Below the pieces are notes generated by a model, which saw only the letters and a program-made list of their open reading frames with translations, did not search any database and had not been told where the DNA came from. This document shows positions 17,207 through 26,875 of a DNA stretch of 64,000 nt, in pieces. Source of the DNA: Eubacterium sp. (GTDB lineage Bacteria > Bacillota > Clostridia > Lachnospirales > Lachnospiraceae); the NCBI GenBank assembly GCA_017433295.1, contig JAFRHL010000026.1, forward strand, positions 99,782 to 163,781. The letters run 5' to 3'. The translations under genes and the position numbers were made by a program. How positions within the stretch are numbered: the stretch's first letter is position 1; each line of letters starts with the position of its first letter.

Positions 17207-18362
17207 TTCCCATACCCTTTTCTGCCGCTTCCCGGCCCATATCCTCCTGACTGCCGGCCTTCTTCATGGCTTTACCCTCAACAAAACCTGCCAGCATATT
17301 TCCTGACTGATAAATCTGGTCACAAACCATCCACTTATGGGCCATGGCGCCTTCCACGAACTGACCGATAAAGGTCTCTCCTTTGTCTTCTTTGGCTGCA
17401 TCCATATACGGCCCCTGATACTTATTCAGATCAAAATCCTCTATCTCCGACCCGGATAGTTCCTGACCGAAGGCTTTCCAGTCGTCCGAGGCCAGAAGCT
17501 GCCTTTTGCCGATAATCTCCCGGATCCTGTCCTCGCAGCCGGAAACAGCCTCATAATCATATGTATCCGTCTCAAAGCTTTGGATTTCCCTCCTGATATA
17601 TTTCATGGCGTAAATCATCTGGCAGAAGGCCTTGAAATAATCCGACGGATTATCCTTGACCATCACCCTGTAGTCATCCCAGGCCGGCAGATATCTGTAA
17701 CGGATAAAAGAGTAGTCCGGCAAATGTCCTGCCCGGCCGTGCCCCAGATTCATGATCGTGTTCTCGTTGCGCTGGTAAACGCTGTTGGTATAGAGACATT
17801 TGTCCAGATCATCGGGAGCGGAGGGACTGTGTCTGAACTTGATCTTCTTCTCATAGTCCCCGTCCGGACCACTGAATATTTCATAGAAATCGTTAGTCGT
17901 ATTATTTATCACCAGGGAAGGGGTTCCGGCAAAATTGCTGTGAGCCCAGGTGTCCGCCAGAACATGCATGGCGATCCCCACCGAAGGCAGGGACTTCCCC
18001 CTGGCCAGTTCTACAGTCCTTTTAACCAGGTCCCCATTTGGCCCGCAGATGAGACGGTACTTGTTCATGTAGCCTTTAGGACGCCTGGCCTTAACGGCAT
18101 AGAGATCTTTTGGCAGAAAATGAAAAGAGGCCCAGATTCTTGTGATATCCTGCAGACCTACAATATCCGTTCGCGCATCCATCATCTCCAGCTGCAGCTG
18201 GGTCGTAGCCGCAGCCACCGGAGCCTTGATCTTTGAAAGGAGGGTCCTGGAACAAAGATCGACGAACTGGGCACTATAACAGATGTCCATGCTCTCCCCA
18301 TGGGAGTAGCCGGCCAGTATTGCCGCGCAATAAGTTGCATAATAATGAAAATCTTCCTGCAT
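17193..18362 (-). CDS. DUF6765 family protein
   Basis: 389 residues, soluble, no signal peptide. The N-terminus MQEDFHYYATYCAAILAGYS and the later GIAMHVLADTWAHSNFAG are the landmarks of the DUF6765 family (name from memory). The many His and Asp residues in these segments (DFHYYAT, HVLADTWAHSNF) resemble a zinc-dependent phospholipase C/S1-P1 nuclease-like all-helical fold, so a metal-dependent hydrolase is possible, but this is inference. Confidence 0.75.
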   Translation of the reverse strand: MQEDFHYYATYCAAILAGYSHGESMDICYSAQFVDLCSRTLLSKIKAPVAAATTQLQLEMMDARTDIVGLQDITRIWASFHFLPKDLYAVKARRPKGYMNKYRLICGPNGDLVKRTVELARGKSLPSVGIAMHVLADTWAHSNFAGTPSLVINNTTNDFYEIFSGPDGDYEKKIKFRHSPSAPDDLDKCLYTNSVYQRNENTIMNLGHGRAGHLPDYSFIRYRYLPAWDDYRVMVKDNPSDYFKAFCQMIYAMKYIRREIQSFETDTYDYEAVSGCEDRIREIIGKRQLLASDDWKAFGQELSGSEIEDFDLNKYQGPYMDAAKEDKGETFIGQFVEGAMAHKWMVCDQIYQSGNMLAGFVEGKAMKKAGSQEDMGREAAEKGMGNDEV

Positions 18363-18436
18363 AATACATATTCCTTCGTCACATAGTCCTATAAACCTCT
18401 AAGTGCGGGCCGATCGTAACTGGAAGAACCAGGAGT

Positions 18437-18590
18437 TCTGAACAGTTACCAATATAGTAACACATCATGGGTCGAATGTCATACGGGATGATATGATTTC
18501 TTTAAAAAAACACATTGAATCGCAGGAGGTGGATACCATCCGCCACGCCTTGTCAAAGGCAGAAGAAAAGCTCCCTGCTCCTGTCTTTAC
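18437..18590 (+). pseudogene. Possible relic of a Fis-type regulator
   Basis: In the 250-bp gap between two minus-strand genes a plus-strand frame reads RDDMISLKKHIESQEVDTIR followed by HALSKAEEK. This resembles the lead-in of the C-terminal Fis-type helix-turn-helix of sigma-54 activators (LKEHLEQIEKEIIIRAL-like). The helix-turn-helix proper is lacking and the frame runs into the hydrolase relic. Weak evidence; it may be chance. Confidence 0.25.
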
Positions 18591-18612
18591 CAGTCTCTCC
18601 TGGTGGTATCGC

Positions 18613-19467
18613 TTATTTTTTCAGATAGTTTACCAGCCTGTTTTGGAAATCCTGATAATAAGGTTTTTCGATATATACGACGTGTGACCCACCTTCTATC
18701 TTCTCAAGGGCAGACCCCTCCGGCAAAGAGGATAAAGCCCCGTCCACCAGATCGTAATTCAGATAGGGATCCTTGTCACCGCAAATAACGAGTGTCGGAG
18801 CGGTAAGCTTTGTCAGGTCAATGAGCTTTACGGTCCCCGGAACACAGATATCGCGCCTGCCTCCATTTGGGCTTTGGCCTCCATCGTAATGCCAGCAGCT
18901 TGAGCAAAACATTTCTATGATCACTGGTTCGGCTATATCGTAATCAAATGTTCCGTCTTCTTTCTTCTGGAAATCTCCGGCGGCATTTTCCCATGTATTG
19001 TGATGAAATGCCTCCGTCACCTCGTATGCTCCGATACCGGAAAGTATGGGCGCGTAAAGGACGATTTTGCGGATGTGGTCTCCATGGGCGGCAGCAAACC
19101 GGCTGACCGTAACAGTCCCCCAGCTCCATCCGAGTATATCGATTTTATCCTGCCCTGTTTCGCTTACGATCTTTTCAACTGCTGCATTGATATCCTCGGC
19201 GGCATAATCCGAATCCGGGAGAAACCCGTCTGATACAGCTTCAGACCCGCCATAGCCGGCAATATCCAGCCGCCATACGCCATATCCCTCGCGGGCAAGT
19301 CTCCTCACCAGGCTGTAATCCTCATAATTGATATCAAATTCATGGGAGGTAAAGATCTTCTGGATACCTTTGCTGCAAAAGGCTGTGAAGATATTTTTAT
19401 TAAACAGTGGGATAAGCTGGGCTTTGACATGGACCGGGTCTACTGTCTCCTCTTTCTCCTGACAATT
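18613..19467 (-). pseudogene. Alpha/beta hydrolase, 5'-truncated and with an internal deletion
   Basis: An alpha/beta hydrolase with nucleophile elbow GWSWG, acid site CGDKDP and C-terminal GGSHVVY. The homologous frame continues upstream of the first GTG/ATG, through FNKNIFTAFCSKGIQKIFTS and EKEETVDP, into the end of the carboxypeptidase gene at 19467, with no start codon. The stretch with the oxyanion HG motif, expected between KIFTSHEF and DINYEDYS, is missing in frame. I judge it a pseudogene that lost both its start and a strand-turn near the active site. It would be read only by fusion or re-initiation. Confidence 0.65.
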
Positions 19468-20279
19468 TATAACCCCTCCGAATACTTTTCTGTAATATCT
19501 GTCGGCAGTTCAAAATGCTGATAATCTTTTCGATCCGTCCAGTCTCCGCCCCACTCAAAGCCTTTTTCGGTAAAGAGCTTATAACACAGATCATCTTTTT
19601 CTATCTTGTAATCGAAGTCCTTTGTCCTGTCCAGATAAGCCTCTCCTGTAGCAGGCTCTATCACTTCTTCCGTGGTGCCGTCTTCATTCGTCACGATTTT
19701 ATGGTAAGGATTGTACAAGGTATTGATATCTACTGCCATTCCCAGCCCATGCTTTGAGACTTTATTTGTATGCGATATAAATCTGAAATTAAAACTGGAT
19801 GAGTTATTATCACGCATCATGATCTCATCATCAGCCAGGTAATTATCCGGGAGCACCATACGTTCTATAGGATAATCCGCATCATAAAGCTTCTCAAAAA
19901 TCTCTAAGACATCTTCCGCGATAAGTTTATGTACAACCATTTCTCCCTGATGAATGTTGCCATCTTTATCTTTGTGCAAAACCAGCAGATAACGAAGATC
20001 CTCCCTGGGGACAATGCAGTCCTCTTTATAAGTATTACCTGCTTTCATTCTGTCGAACAGATCATCCGAGATCTCCCGGATAGAAAAACCTTCCCGCTCT
20101 TCCATGGATCGCCCCTCGCCTGTTTCATTCTTATTTACATCCATTTGGGTAGTACTGCTCTCTTTCGTACTGCTGCCTGAATTGGTATTCATACTCCCGC
20201 AGGCAGTAAAGAATAGTACGGACATCACCAGCAAAATCACAAATCCAAAATATTTCTTCTTATGCATAGTATTTTTCAT
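19467..20279 (-). CDS. VanY/M15-family D-Ala-D-Ala carboxypeptidase-like lipoprotein
   Basis: 270 residues starting at 20279 (MKNTMHKKKYFGFVILLVMS) after AAGGAGG. A lipobox (FFTAC) shows a lipoprotein signal, and a Ser/Thr-rich linker follows. The C-terminal half is an M15 peptidase: SKHGLGMAVDIN holds the zinc-binding His and Asp, and DYQHFE the third ligand. Such enzymes trim peptidoglycan stems or act as endopeptidases. It has no neighbours of the vancomycin-resistance type, so a housekeeping or autolytic role is more likely. Confidence 0.8.
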   Translation of the reverse strand: MKNTMHKKKYFGFVILLVMSVLFFTACGSMNTNSGSSTKESSTTQMDVNKNETGEGRSMEEREGFSIREISDDLFDRMKAGNTYKEDCIVPREDLRYLLVLHKDKDGNIHQGEMVVHKLIAEDVLEIFEKLYDADYPIERMVLPDNYLADDEIMMRDNNSSSFNFRFISHTNKVSKHGLGMAVDINTLYNPYHKIVTNEDGTTEEVIEPATGEAYLDRTKDFDYKIEKDDLCYKLFTEKGFEWGGDWTDRKDYQHFELPTDITEKYSEGL

Positions 20280-20314
20280 TTTTCCTCCTTGTTGTATATG
20301 GATGACAAAGGGTA

Positions 20315-20866
20315 TCATGTGTCTTTCGGCATCGCATCATTCAGGATTGCTTCGACATCTGCTCCGTAGATATCAAGCCCCACAGCTTTGATCAGGCAGA
20401 CATCCCTGATTCCATAGAAATTCTCAGAGAGCGATTTGATATAGCCATATCCATACTCTTCAGGAACATAATTTCCGCCTGCTGTCATAACATAATACAG
20501 CTTATCTGCCTTACACAATCCCCTTGGAACTCCTTCTGCCGTGTATTCAAATGTAATTCCCGTAACATTTATTGCTTCGATATACTGTTTCAATACAGCA
20601 GGAAAAGACAGATCCCAGTATGGAGCTGCGATTACCACCCTGTCGGCTTCTGCAAATTGTCTGGCAAGAGCAAACATATCATCGTCAAAAGTACTCCCCG
20701 CAATCAGTTCATCCCTTTTTCTTAGATATGCTTCATCCGTCACATCCCAGTTGATATCAGCAAGCCGGATATGGCATACCTCGTCATGAAATTCAGCCAG
20801 AAGAGCTTCTGCTATCCTTCTGGTCCTTGAATTTTTCCGCACACATGCATCAATAAATAAAATCAT
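20315..20866 (-). CDS. Flavodoxin-like NAD(P)H oxidoreductase
   Basis: 183 residues of the flavodoxin-2 fold (AzoR/NQO class). N-terminal FIDACVRKNSRTRRIAEALL is the FMN phosphate loop; APYWDLSFPAVLKQYIEAIN is the family hallmark; YVMTAGGNYVPEEYGYGYIK is the second FMN loop. It would reduce quinones, azo dyes or similar acceptors in the cytosol. The ATG is only ~4 bp after the end of the next upstream gene. Confidence 0.85.
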   Translation of the reverse strand: MILFIDACVRKNSRTRRIAEALLAEFHDEVCHIRLADINWDVTDEAYLRKRDELIAGSTFDDDMFALARQFAEADRVVIAAPYWDLSFPAVLKQYIEAINVTGITFEYTAEGVPRGLCKADKLYYVMTAGGNYVPEEYGYGYIKSLSENFYGIRDVCLIKAVGLDIYGADVEAILNDAMPKDT

Positions 20867-20870
20867 TTTT

Positions 20871-21161
20871 TTACCTCACCACAGGAGACAGAGAACCGTC
20901 CCCTGTCTCCTTTTCCCTTTTTCCCAGATACCAGGCCCCTATCCTGGTGATATGCTTTTGGACCAGTTCATAATTATCATAGGTTCTGTTATTGTTATCT
21001 GAGACATCCAACATGTTTTTTTCCAGGTCGGAAAGCCCTCTTTTCATATCTGATTTTAACCAGGTTGTAATCTGGAATACGTTCAGCCAAAGGAAAAAAA
21101 GACAAAACAGAACAACCAGGATAATTTCTATGGTGTTTTTAGAGCAAAAGAATTTTTTCAT
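20871..21161 (-). CDS. Small single-helix membrane protein with a repeat-derived tail
   Basis: 96 residues with one N-terminal membrane helix (IILVVLFCLFFLWLNVFQI) and a charged helical domain. The last ~12 residues (KETGDGSLSPVVR) are encoded by copy 5 of the 27-bp repeat, just as in the DtxR-family gene. No family recognised. Confidence 0.6.
   Translation of the reverse strand: MKKFFCSKNTIEIILVVLFCLFFLWLNVFQITTWLKSDMKRGLSDLEKNMLDVSDNNNRTYDNYELVQKHITRIGAWYLGKREKETGDGSLSPVVR
20884..20910 (-). repeat. 27-bp hairpin repeat, copy 5 (reverse)
   Basis: Full copy inside the 3' end of the 20871-21161 gene. Confidence 0.95.
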
Positions 21162-21261
21162 TATGACCTTCCCCTATCTTATTCTACCTTTTCCTTTTTA
21201 AACATAAGTATAACATAAAATAACTGAACTTCCCATACCAAAGCGATAGACAAAGGAATAA

Positions 21262-21345
21262 TTAAAACTGACAGCCAGCAAGGTAATTATCATAGTCAAT
21301 GCGATCATTAGTACCAATAGTTTCTTCAACTAGATCATTCCTCCC
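21262..21345 (-). pseudogene. Relic of the cystatin-like lipoprotein start
   Basis: On the minus strand the DNA reads GGGAGGAATGATCTAG and then TTG-coded L-KKLLVLMIALTMIIT, nearly the ribosome site and signal peptide of the lipoprotein gene at 25621 (MKKLLVLLIALTMIIT). The ATG has become TTG and homology stops after the signal peptide. It is a duplicated, dead 5' end. Confidence 0.6.
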
Positions 21346-21390
21346 TGTCTTTCTAATATTTCTCAACGCCTTCAAAATCCCTGTCGCGAG

Positions 21391-22755
21391 TTAATATGTG
21401 TCTGCGATCCTGTCATACTCATTTATTGCCTTGGTAAATCTTTCCTTTATCTCTTTATCCGGATAAAGGCCGTCCCCGTTCTGCTCCACTCCTGCCAGAT
21501 CAATATCCACAACTGCAGGGTGATCTTCCTCTGTCAGGATGTCAACGCTTCTTAACTGCTCTGTTGTCTGATAAACCAGGTCCACATCCCAGAATACTTC
21601 TCCGTTTTCCTTTCTCCATTTTGAAAATACGAGTTTGCATCCTATAGGTGTTTTGTATTCGATCGCCTCCGGAAGTTTATAATCCTCTGCCCCCAGAGCC
21701 GAAAGGACACTCATGATATTGGAATCATGTCCGCAAAGAAACGTAAACTGTCTTCCGTCGGCAGACATTTCCGACTGCATCTCTTTAAGAAGAGGATTGG
21801 CAACATTACAGGATATAAGCGGGGATCCAAAAAGAACCTGGCCGTAGACCCCGACGATTTCAGCGATATCTTTCCACTGTTTCCCGTCCAGGGATTCTCC
21901 AAATGCGGCCTTCTTTGGATCTTCCTCTTCATAATACTGAAGAACCAGGGCATCGGACACAGAACCGGCAGTTTTAAGGGAACCTTCCAGAGCCGGCTCC
22001 TCTCCTGTTTCCAGATCCACCTTCCAGTCATCGGTTTTAAATTCTTCGATACTTTTATCCTTCCAGGCATCCGAGTCTTTCAAATCTATCACATCCGTCA
22101 GAAGGGTATAATTATCTGACAGGCTCTCAATCTCATCAGAATACATCTCACCTATCTGTTTTAATGCTGCATCTTTATACTTTTCAGAAACAAATGTCAG
22201 CTTGGGATGAAAGACGGGGTCCATAGTATCGAAATCCGCATGATATTCCACATCTTCATTCATGGTCGGAAGAAGGCCAGCCGCGAAAAACCTGGCAGTG
22301 GCAATCGTCCTCTGTTTGGAGTTCGCATAGATCCTGACAGCCTCCTCCCGGGGCTGGTAGTTCTCAGGGAAGAGACCTTCCTTCTCCAGCCATTTCCGAA
22401 AATACTGACCCATGCAGGATTCAAGAACGCCTCCTCGCACGGAAAGCTGGCTGGCAGGAGATGACCAATGGAACCATTCATGGGGTGTCACCTTTCCAAG
22501 AACCGAGTCTCCCCCGCTCAGGGGTGACCGTATATTGTGTCTGCTGAGCACCAGGACCTGTTCAAGCTTATAGCCCTCATTGGACAAGTCTTCCCCAGCA
22601 TCTTTTTCTTTTATCACTTCCGCTTCTTTCTGCTGTCCCGCTCCCCCTTCGGATGCACCATGTTTTATTCCTTTATATGCAGCTGCCAAAACAATCAGCA
22701 GGAACACCATCCCTATAGCAAACCATATTCTGTGCGTCTTATTTAGGCCCTTCAT
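21391..22755 (-). CDS. Membrane-anchored histidine acid phosphatase (branch 2)
   Basis: 454 residues: N-terminal membrane anchor (IWFAIGMVFLLIVLAAAY), then a histidine phosphatase. LVLSRHNIRSPLS is the RHxxRxP active site around residue 70 and CGHDSN the HD proton-donor motif around residue 345. Branch-2 enzymes include phytases, glucose-1-phosphatase and acid phosphatases; here an extracytoplasmic organic-phosphate phosphatase is likely. An isolated gene on the minus strand. Confidence 0.85.
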   Translation of the reverse strand: MKGLNKTHRIWFAIGMVFLLIVLAAAYKGIKHGASEGGAGQQKEAEVIKEKDAGEDLSNEGYKLEQVLVLSRHNIRSPLSGGDSVLGKVTPHEWFHWSSPASQLSVRGGVLESCMGQYFRKWLEKEGLFPENYQPREEAVRIYANSKQRTIATARFFAAGLLPTMNEDVEYHADFDTMDPVFHPKLTFVSEKYKDAALKQIGEMYSDEIESLSDNYTLLTDVIDLKDSDAWKDKSIEEFKTDDWKVDLETGEEPALEGSLKTAGSVSDALVLQYYEEEDPKKAAFGESLDGKQWKDIAEIVGVYGQVLFGSPLISCNVANPLLKEMQSEMSADGRQFTFLCGHDSNIMSVLSALGAEDYKLPEAIEYKTPIGCKLVFSKWRKENGEVFWDVDLVYQTTEQLRSVDILTEEDHPAVVDIDLAGVEQNGDGLYPDKEIKERFTKAINEYDRIADTY

Positions 22756-22910
22756 TTTTAACCTCCTGCCATGATTACTTCTGTTTTCAGGAATTCATTT
22801 TCCCTTTCCTTTTGTCATCTTAGTCGCGACATGTTTTTGACTTTCTAATCTATTTGCTCACCTTTTTCAAAATCGAACTCCAGGCTCCGTAATGGATTTT
22901 ACCGCCTGTT

Positions 22911-24600
22911 TTAATAAATCCGCGAACACGGACCTGATATTTCCTGCATCCTGTAGCTGACCAGGTAGCCGGTAAAATAATTTTCTCCAATCTTTACGGT
23001 TTCACCATAGGCCTTGATCGGGAAATTGTCCATCGTCCAGCCGATCTGCGGATCCCCGGGGATGATCTTTTCCTTTTGTCTGATGATTGACGCCTGTAGT
23101 TTTCCGTCAGAGAGATCCTGCCACTTACCATCGTCATAAAGGTAGCTCTCACCCGGATTGATTACTGTTTTTCCGTAATAAGCGAGGCTCCACTCTCTGC
23201 TTCCCTGTTCATTAAATGTGTCAATAAATGGGTAATAGGATTTGCCCTCGGAATCCTTTTCCCTTACAATCACAGAATAATTCTGCTTTTTGCTAAGAAT
23301 CGCACGGTATTGTTTTCCCAGTTCTATACGGTGATAACCTCCGTACTTGAAGTGTTTTGTCCCTTCTGCGAGCTTGATACCATCCGTTGGACCGCTGTAG
23401 CCTCCCCTCATTGTGTTATCATGCTGCTGGATATAATAGCCACCATCATTGTTTACCTTATCAAACTCGAAAGCTTCTACTCCGGAATACCAGAGGTCAC
23501 TGGTGGCATAGCCTGTTCCTTTCATACTCTTCGTGATCCCTGGCAGCTCGGTCTCAATCAATGATGCAAGATCATCATAACTCATCTTTCCGTTTTTGAT
23601 GGTTAGCCTGCCTACGATACGGGCATCTCCACCCGAAAGATTTTTGGCTCCCTTCATATCCGAGTTGTTGACCATATGGATGGTCCCGTCCTCCTGGATC
23701 CTGGTCATACGGACGCCGATGTCCATGACAATGCCGCTTTTATCTCCCATGACAATGTAATCTCCCACATGGATTACGTCTTCAAAGATCAGGAAGATGC
23801 CTGCCAGGATATCCGCTATGGTATCCTTGGCTCCGATACCAATGACGATACCGAGGATCCCGGCTGAAGCCAGTATGGTCCTGGTGTCTACTCCGAACAT
23901 GGCCAGAATATAGTAGATAGATATCAGGACAGCCGCATAGGTGATCAGGCTGTTGATCATCGTACACCTCATCTTCAAGGGGTGACCAGGCATTTTCAGG
24001 CTTACCGTCAAGAAGGGGACGGAAGGTCTTTGACATGGGCGTCTTCTTATACCGTTTGCCATAGAGGTCAATATGGTCATAAGTAGAGCTGGTTTGCCTG
24101 ACCAGGCCTTCCTGGGTAAAAAGATATATCTCCCTTACACCCATATCCTTTGCAATCTTTTTTAAAGCATCCCTTGTCTGCATTTTTTTATCCCGGTTGA
24201 CAACATAGGCGATGCTGCGGGCTCTTTTCAGGAACCTCTCATTATACCAGGCAGCCATCTCATTTCGGCAATAATCATTTCTTTCTTTAATCTTTTTTCC
24301 AACTGCTTATCCAGTTCCTGCTTCTTCAGCTCATAAGAACTGATTTCCACCTGCTGGCCCTGTATCGTCAGAAACATGATTGCGAACAGGACCAGAATGG
24401 AGACTCTCATCAGATTTCCGGCCCAGACCGGATCATAGGACCAGATCAGGAATCTGCCGGCAGTTCTCTTCCTCCACCTCCCCCCGGCCCTGCCTGTTCA
24501 TCCTCTTCCGTTTCTCATCATTAAAGTGAAACCAGATATAACAAAGAACAAGAAGGGAACCGATAAAAATTAATACTATCTTTCGAATACCATATTTCAT
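22911..24600 (-). pseudogene. MscS-type mechanosensitive channel with frameshifts and a foreign C-terminus
   Basis: The start at 24600 gives MKYGIRKIVLIFIGSLLVLC. The frame breaks near a six-base G/C run (~24478), continues at RTAGRFLIWSYDPVWAGN in another frame, shifts again near 24250 (MAAWYNERFLKRAR) and again near 23980. The last frame holds the MscS pore and beta domain (SAGILGIVIGIGAKDTIADI, GDYIVMGDKSGIVMDIG). After WYSGVEAFEFDKV the MscS C-terminus is replaced by ~165 residues (YGGYHRIEL, NYSVIVREK, ESYLYDDGKW, DNFPIKAYG) that look like the C-terminal beta module of secreted papain- or subtilisin-type proteases. At least three frame changes plus a fusion make it non-functional as a channel. 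Confidence 0.75.
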
Positions 24601-24768
24601 CTCTTTTACCTGTTAATATCTAATCAGTTGCTTCAACAACGCTTCCCTATATCAATATCATATCATGATACTCCTCCCATTGCACAGGTTTTTTCTATGT
24701 TTTATATGCATGATATTTACCATCTGCAATCCGTTGTCACAGGATACGCATCACAGGAAATTACAAAT

Positions 24769-24795
24769 ATAGCCGGCAGCATCGCCACCGGCTAT
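24769..24795 (-). terminator. Hairpin downstream of the cystatin-like lipoprotein gene
   Basis: ATAGCCGG (24769-24776) pairs perfectly with CCGGCTAT (24788-24795); on the minus strand ATTTGTAATTT follows. It lies 92 bp after the 24887 stop. The rest of the 24601-24886 gap shows nothing else. Confidence 0.5.
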
Positions 24796-24886
24796 GGTAA
24801 TCCATTATTTAAACTCTCCCAGCTTCTTCCTGACAAAGTTATATATACAATAATTCCCAGGCAGTATCATCCATCGCTGAATATTG

Positions 24887-25621
24887 CTATTGATTGAACT
24901 CTGCCGGATCGAGGGTACTGATATTCGTAATCTCTGCATTCCCCTCAAGATCAGCGTACACCGTTACAATCTGAATCCCGCTGACAGGCTCCTGGGTTGT
25001 CAGTGTACTTTTGCAGATAAATGCGTAGTTGGTGCCGGCAACGACCTGGGTTCCGAGCAGGGCCAAAGGCTCGATGTCGCTTCCAGTGAACTGCTCAGCT
25101 GCTTTGTTAAAAGCGGCCTGCGCATCCTCAGGTATCTCGGATCCTATGGCATCCTCAGGGACAGACCATCCTCCGGCAAGCTGGTCTGCACTGATCTCCG
25201 CATTGTTTCCGCCAGTATATGCCGTTAGATCAAAGTCTTTAATGGAAGTCAGTTCCGCATTTCCCTCCAAATCAGCATAGACAACTTCCATCTGATACGA
25301 TTTGACCGGCTCTTCAGTCGTTGTTTCCGCCTGGCAGAGGATCATATAGTTCGTTCCCGCAACGACCTGGCTCGCGATATATGCGACAGGCTTAAGCTCA
25401 CTTCCGGTAAACTGCTCAACTGCTTTGTCAAAGGCTGTCCGGACTTCTTCCGGCAGAGCCGCCGCTTCATGGTCTGTGAACTCCCAGCCCCCATCCAGAG
25501 ATTCTGCGGCTTCAACGTCTGTCGCAGTCTCAGCTTCCTCCGTCTGCTTATCTGATCCACATGCAGCAAATGTAATTATCATCGTCAACGCAATCAACAA
25601 AACCAATAGTTTCTTCATCAT
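24887..25621 (-). CDS. Lipoprotein with two cystatin-like domains
   Basis: About 244 residues. The signal peptide ends in a lipobox (ITFAAC). Two similar ~95-residue domains follow, each opening with a GGW segment (GGWEF, GGWSV), then an A-F-x-K-A-x-E-Q-F-T-G helix, then QVVAGTNY, then a YADLEGNAE strand. QVVAG is the inhibitory loop motif (QxVxG) of cystatins, and the helix-then-hairpin order fits the cystatin fold. Function is probably inhibition of a papain-like protease at the cell surface, or just a cystatin-fold binding protein. The start is placed at the ATG at 25621, 7 bp after GGGAGG. Confidence 0.75.
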   Translation of the reverse strand: MMKKLLVLLIALTMIITFAACGSDKQTEEAETATDVEAAESLDGGWEFTDHEAAALPEEVRTAFDKAVEQFTGSELKPVAYIASQVVAGTNYMILCQAETTTEEPVKSYQMEVVYADLEGNAELTSIKDFDLTAYTGGNNAEISADQLAGGWSVPEDAIGSEIPEDAQAAFNKAAEQFTGSDIEPLALLGTQVVAGTNYAFICKSTLTTQEPVSGIQIVTVYADLEGNAEITNISTLDPAEFNQ

Positions 25622-25764
25622 AATCATTCCTCCCTGTCTGCTGTTACTGCTGATCGGAATATCCGCTGTCGGCGGAGTGGTGTTCTTCTTCCACTTGGCT
25701 GTTATCGTCAGATTTAATGTGACATTCCTGAAATCCTTATCCCAACCATCAAATATTTGGAGAA

Positions 25765-25791
25765 GGAGACAAAGAACCGTCCCCTGTCTCC
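25765..25791 (-). repeat. 27-bp hairpin repeat, copy 6 (one mismatch)
   Basis: Reverse copy with G to A at the base of one arm (GGAGACAA). It lies 13 bp after the end of the 25805 gene. Confidence 0.93.
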
Positions 25792-25804
25792 TTGGGATAT
25801 GATT

Positions 25805-26596
25805 TTACCATGCAAATCCGTCTGTTTCGTTGATGAGCTTCCACTGCTGGTCTGCGATGGAGTCCGCCAGTTTTTTCGGGACGGATATTTTTTTATAGAT
25901 AAAGGTGCGGGTCTGCGTTCTTTCCTTATCCTGCATGGGATTGTTTTTGAAAGTCTTCGAAAGCTTCTTTACCCTACCGCTTTTATAAGTGAACCTGGCA
26001 TTGCAATAACCAATCTTCTCACTCTTCTTTTCGTTTTTGTTATAGTAGGTCCTGGTCCAGCTGGTGACATTGCCCTTTTTGTCCAGATTTGCCTTATAAT
26101 GCAGTTGCTCGTTGTCCGACTTGACGACATGCCCCCCTTTATAACTGTAGGTTGTTTTTCCTCCCATACCTCCCGTTTCAGATACAATCTGGCCTTTACT
26201 GTTATAGGTATATTTGAGCAAGGTCGGATTACCATCATAGATTTCTGTTTTGCTTACCTTCCTGCCCTTTTTCCAACTGTATTTAAAGACGCTGTGATTT
26301 TTTTCGCCATGGAATACCGAATCATCCACCATTTTAATAAGCTGGTTGTTTTTGTTATAAGTAAAGGTCTCTATTGATTTCTCATCGACAATGGGAGAAT
26401 CGATGGTCTTCAAAAGGCCGGTTTTGTTGTAGGTCAGCTTAATTGTTGTCTTGCTTTTCCCCTCCATCACCTTGATCTTTGTCACCACATAAACACTTTT
26501 TTTGGAAGCGGCCTTCACCCTGGCTCCTGATGGGAGAAAGGCAACGGCAGTCATAAGGGCCAGAACTGTGAGCATCAATGTTTTTAAACGTTTCAT
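25805..26596 (-). CDS. Secreted protein with YD-like repeats, function unknown
   Basis: 263 residues from the ATG at 26596, which has TAAGGAGG upstream. Signal peptide with cleavage near VKA-AS. The mature part has repeated tyrosine-rich beta hairpins (LTYNKTGLLKTI, FTYNKNNQLIKMV, YTYNSKGQIVSETG, TYSYKGGHVV, FTYKSGRVKKLS), like RHS/YD or DUF4595-type repeats. There is no anchor and no enzyme motif. An extracellular binding role is possible but not shown. Confidence 0.7.
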   Translation of the reverse strand: MKRLKTLMLTVLALMTAVAFLPSGARVKAASKKSVYVVTKIKVMEGKSKTTIKLTYNKTGLLKTIDSPIVDEKSIETFTYNKNNQLIKMVDDSVFHGEKNHSVFKYSWKKGRKVSKTEIYDGNPTLLKYTYNSKGQIVSETGGMGGKTTYSYKGGHVVKSDNEQLHYKANLDKKGNVTSWTRTYYNKNEKKSEKIGYCNARFTYKSGRVKKLSKTFKNNPMQDKERTQTRTFIYKKISVPKKLADSIADQQWKLINETDGFAW

Positions 26597-26875
26597 TTCT
26601 TTTACCTCCTTAACAGATTGTCCATTTTTCCTGGAATCCACTTGCGACTGATGTCCGGCTATTCCCTGCTAAAAAAAAACAAAGAAGACGGGAGACGTAG
26701 ATGGACGAAACCAGTCATGGTTTATGCTGTCGTTGATGTTGTAATTATATTCTACCATAAACTCATGAAAATGTAATGGTCTGACAGACCACTTTTGAGG
26801 TTTATTTTATAAATCCGGCTCTGCCGACGTAGGACGCAGAAGCACTGACCGGCGGGTGGTCCGGTGGACCACATA

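Noticed and set aside
19467-20279. Vancomycin-resistance carboxypeptidase
   Set aside because: The M15 fold is shared by many peptidoglycan enzymes and no vanH/A/X or vanS/R genes are nearby.
24628-24897. 89-codon plus-strand frame in the gap after the MscS relic
   Set aside because: No ribosome site, no recognisable protein, and it overlaps the terminator and end of the cystatin-like gene.
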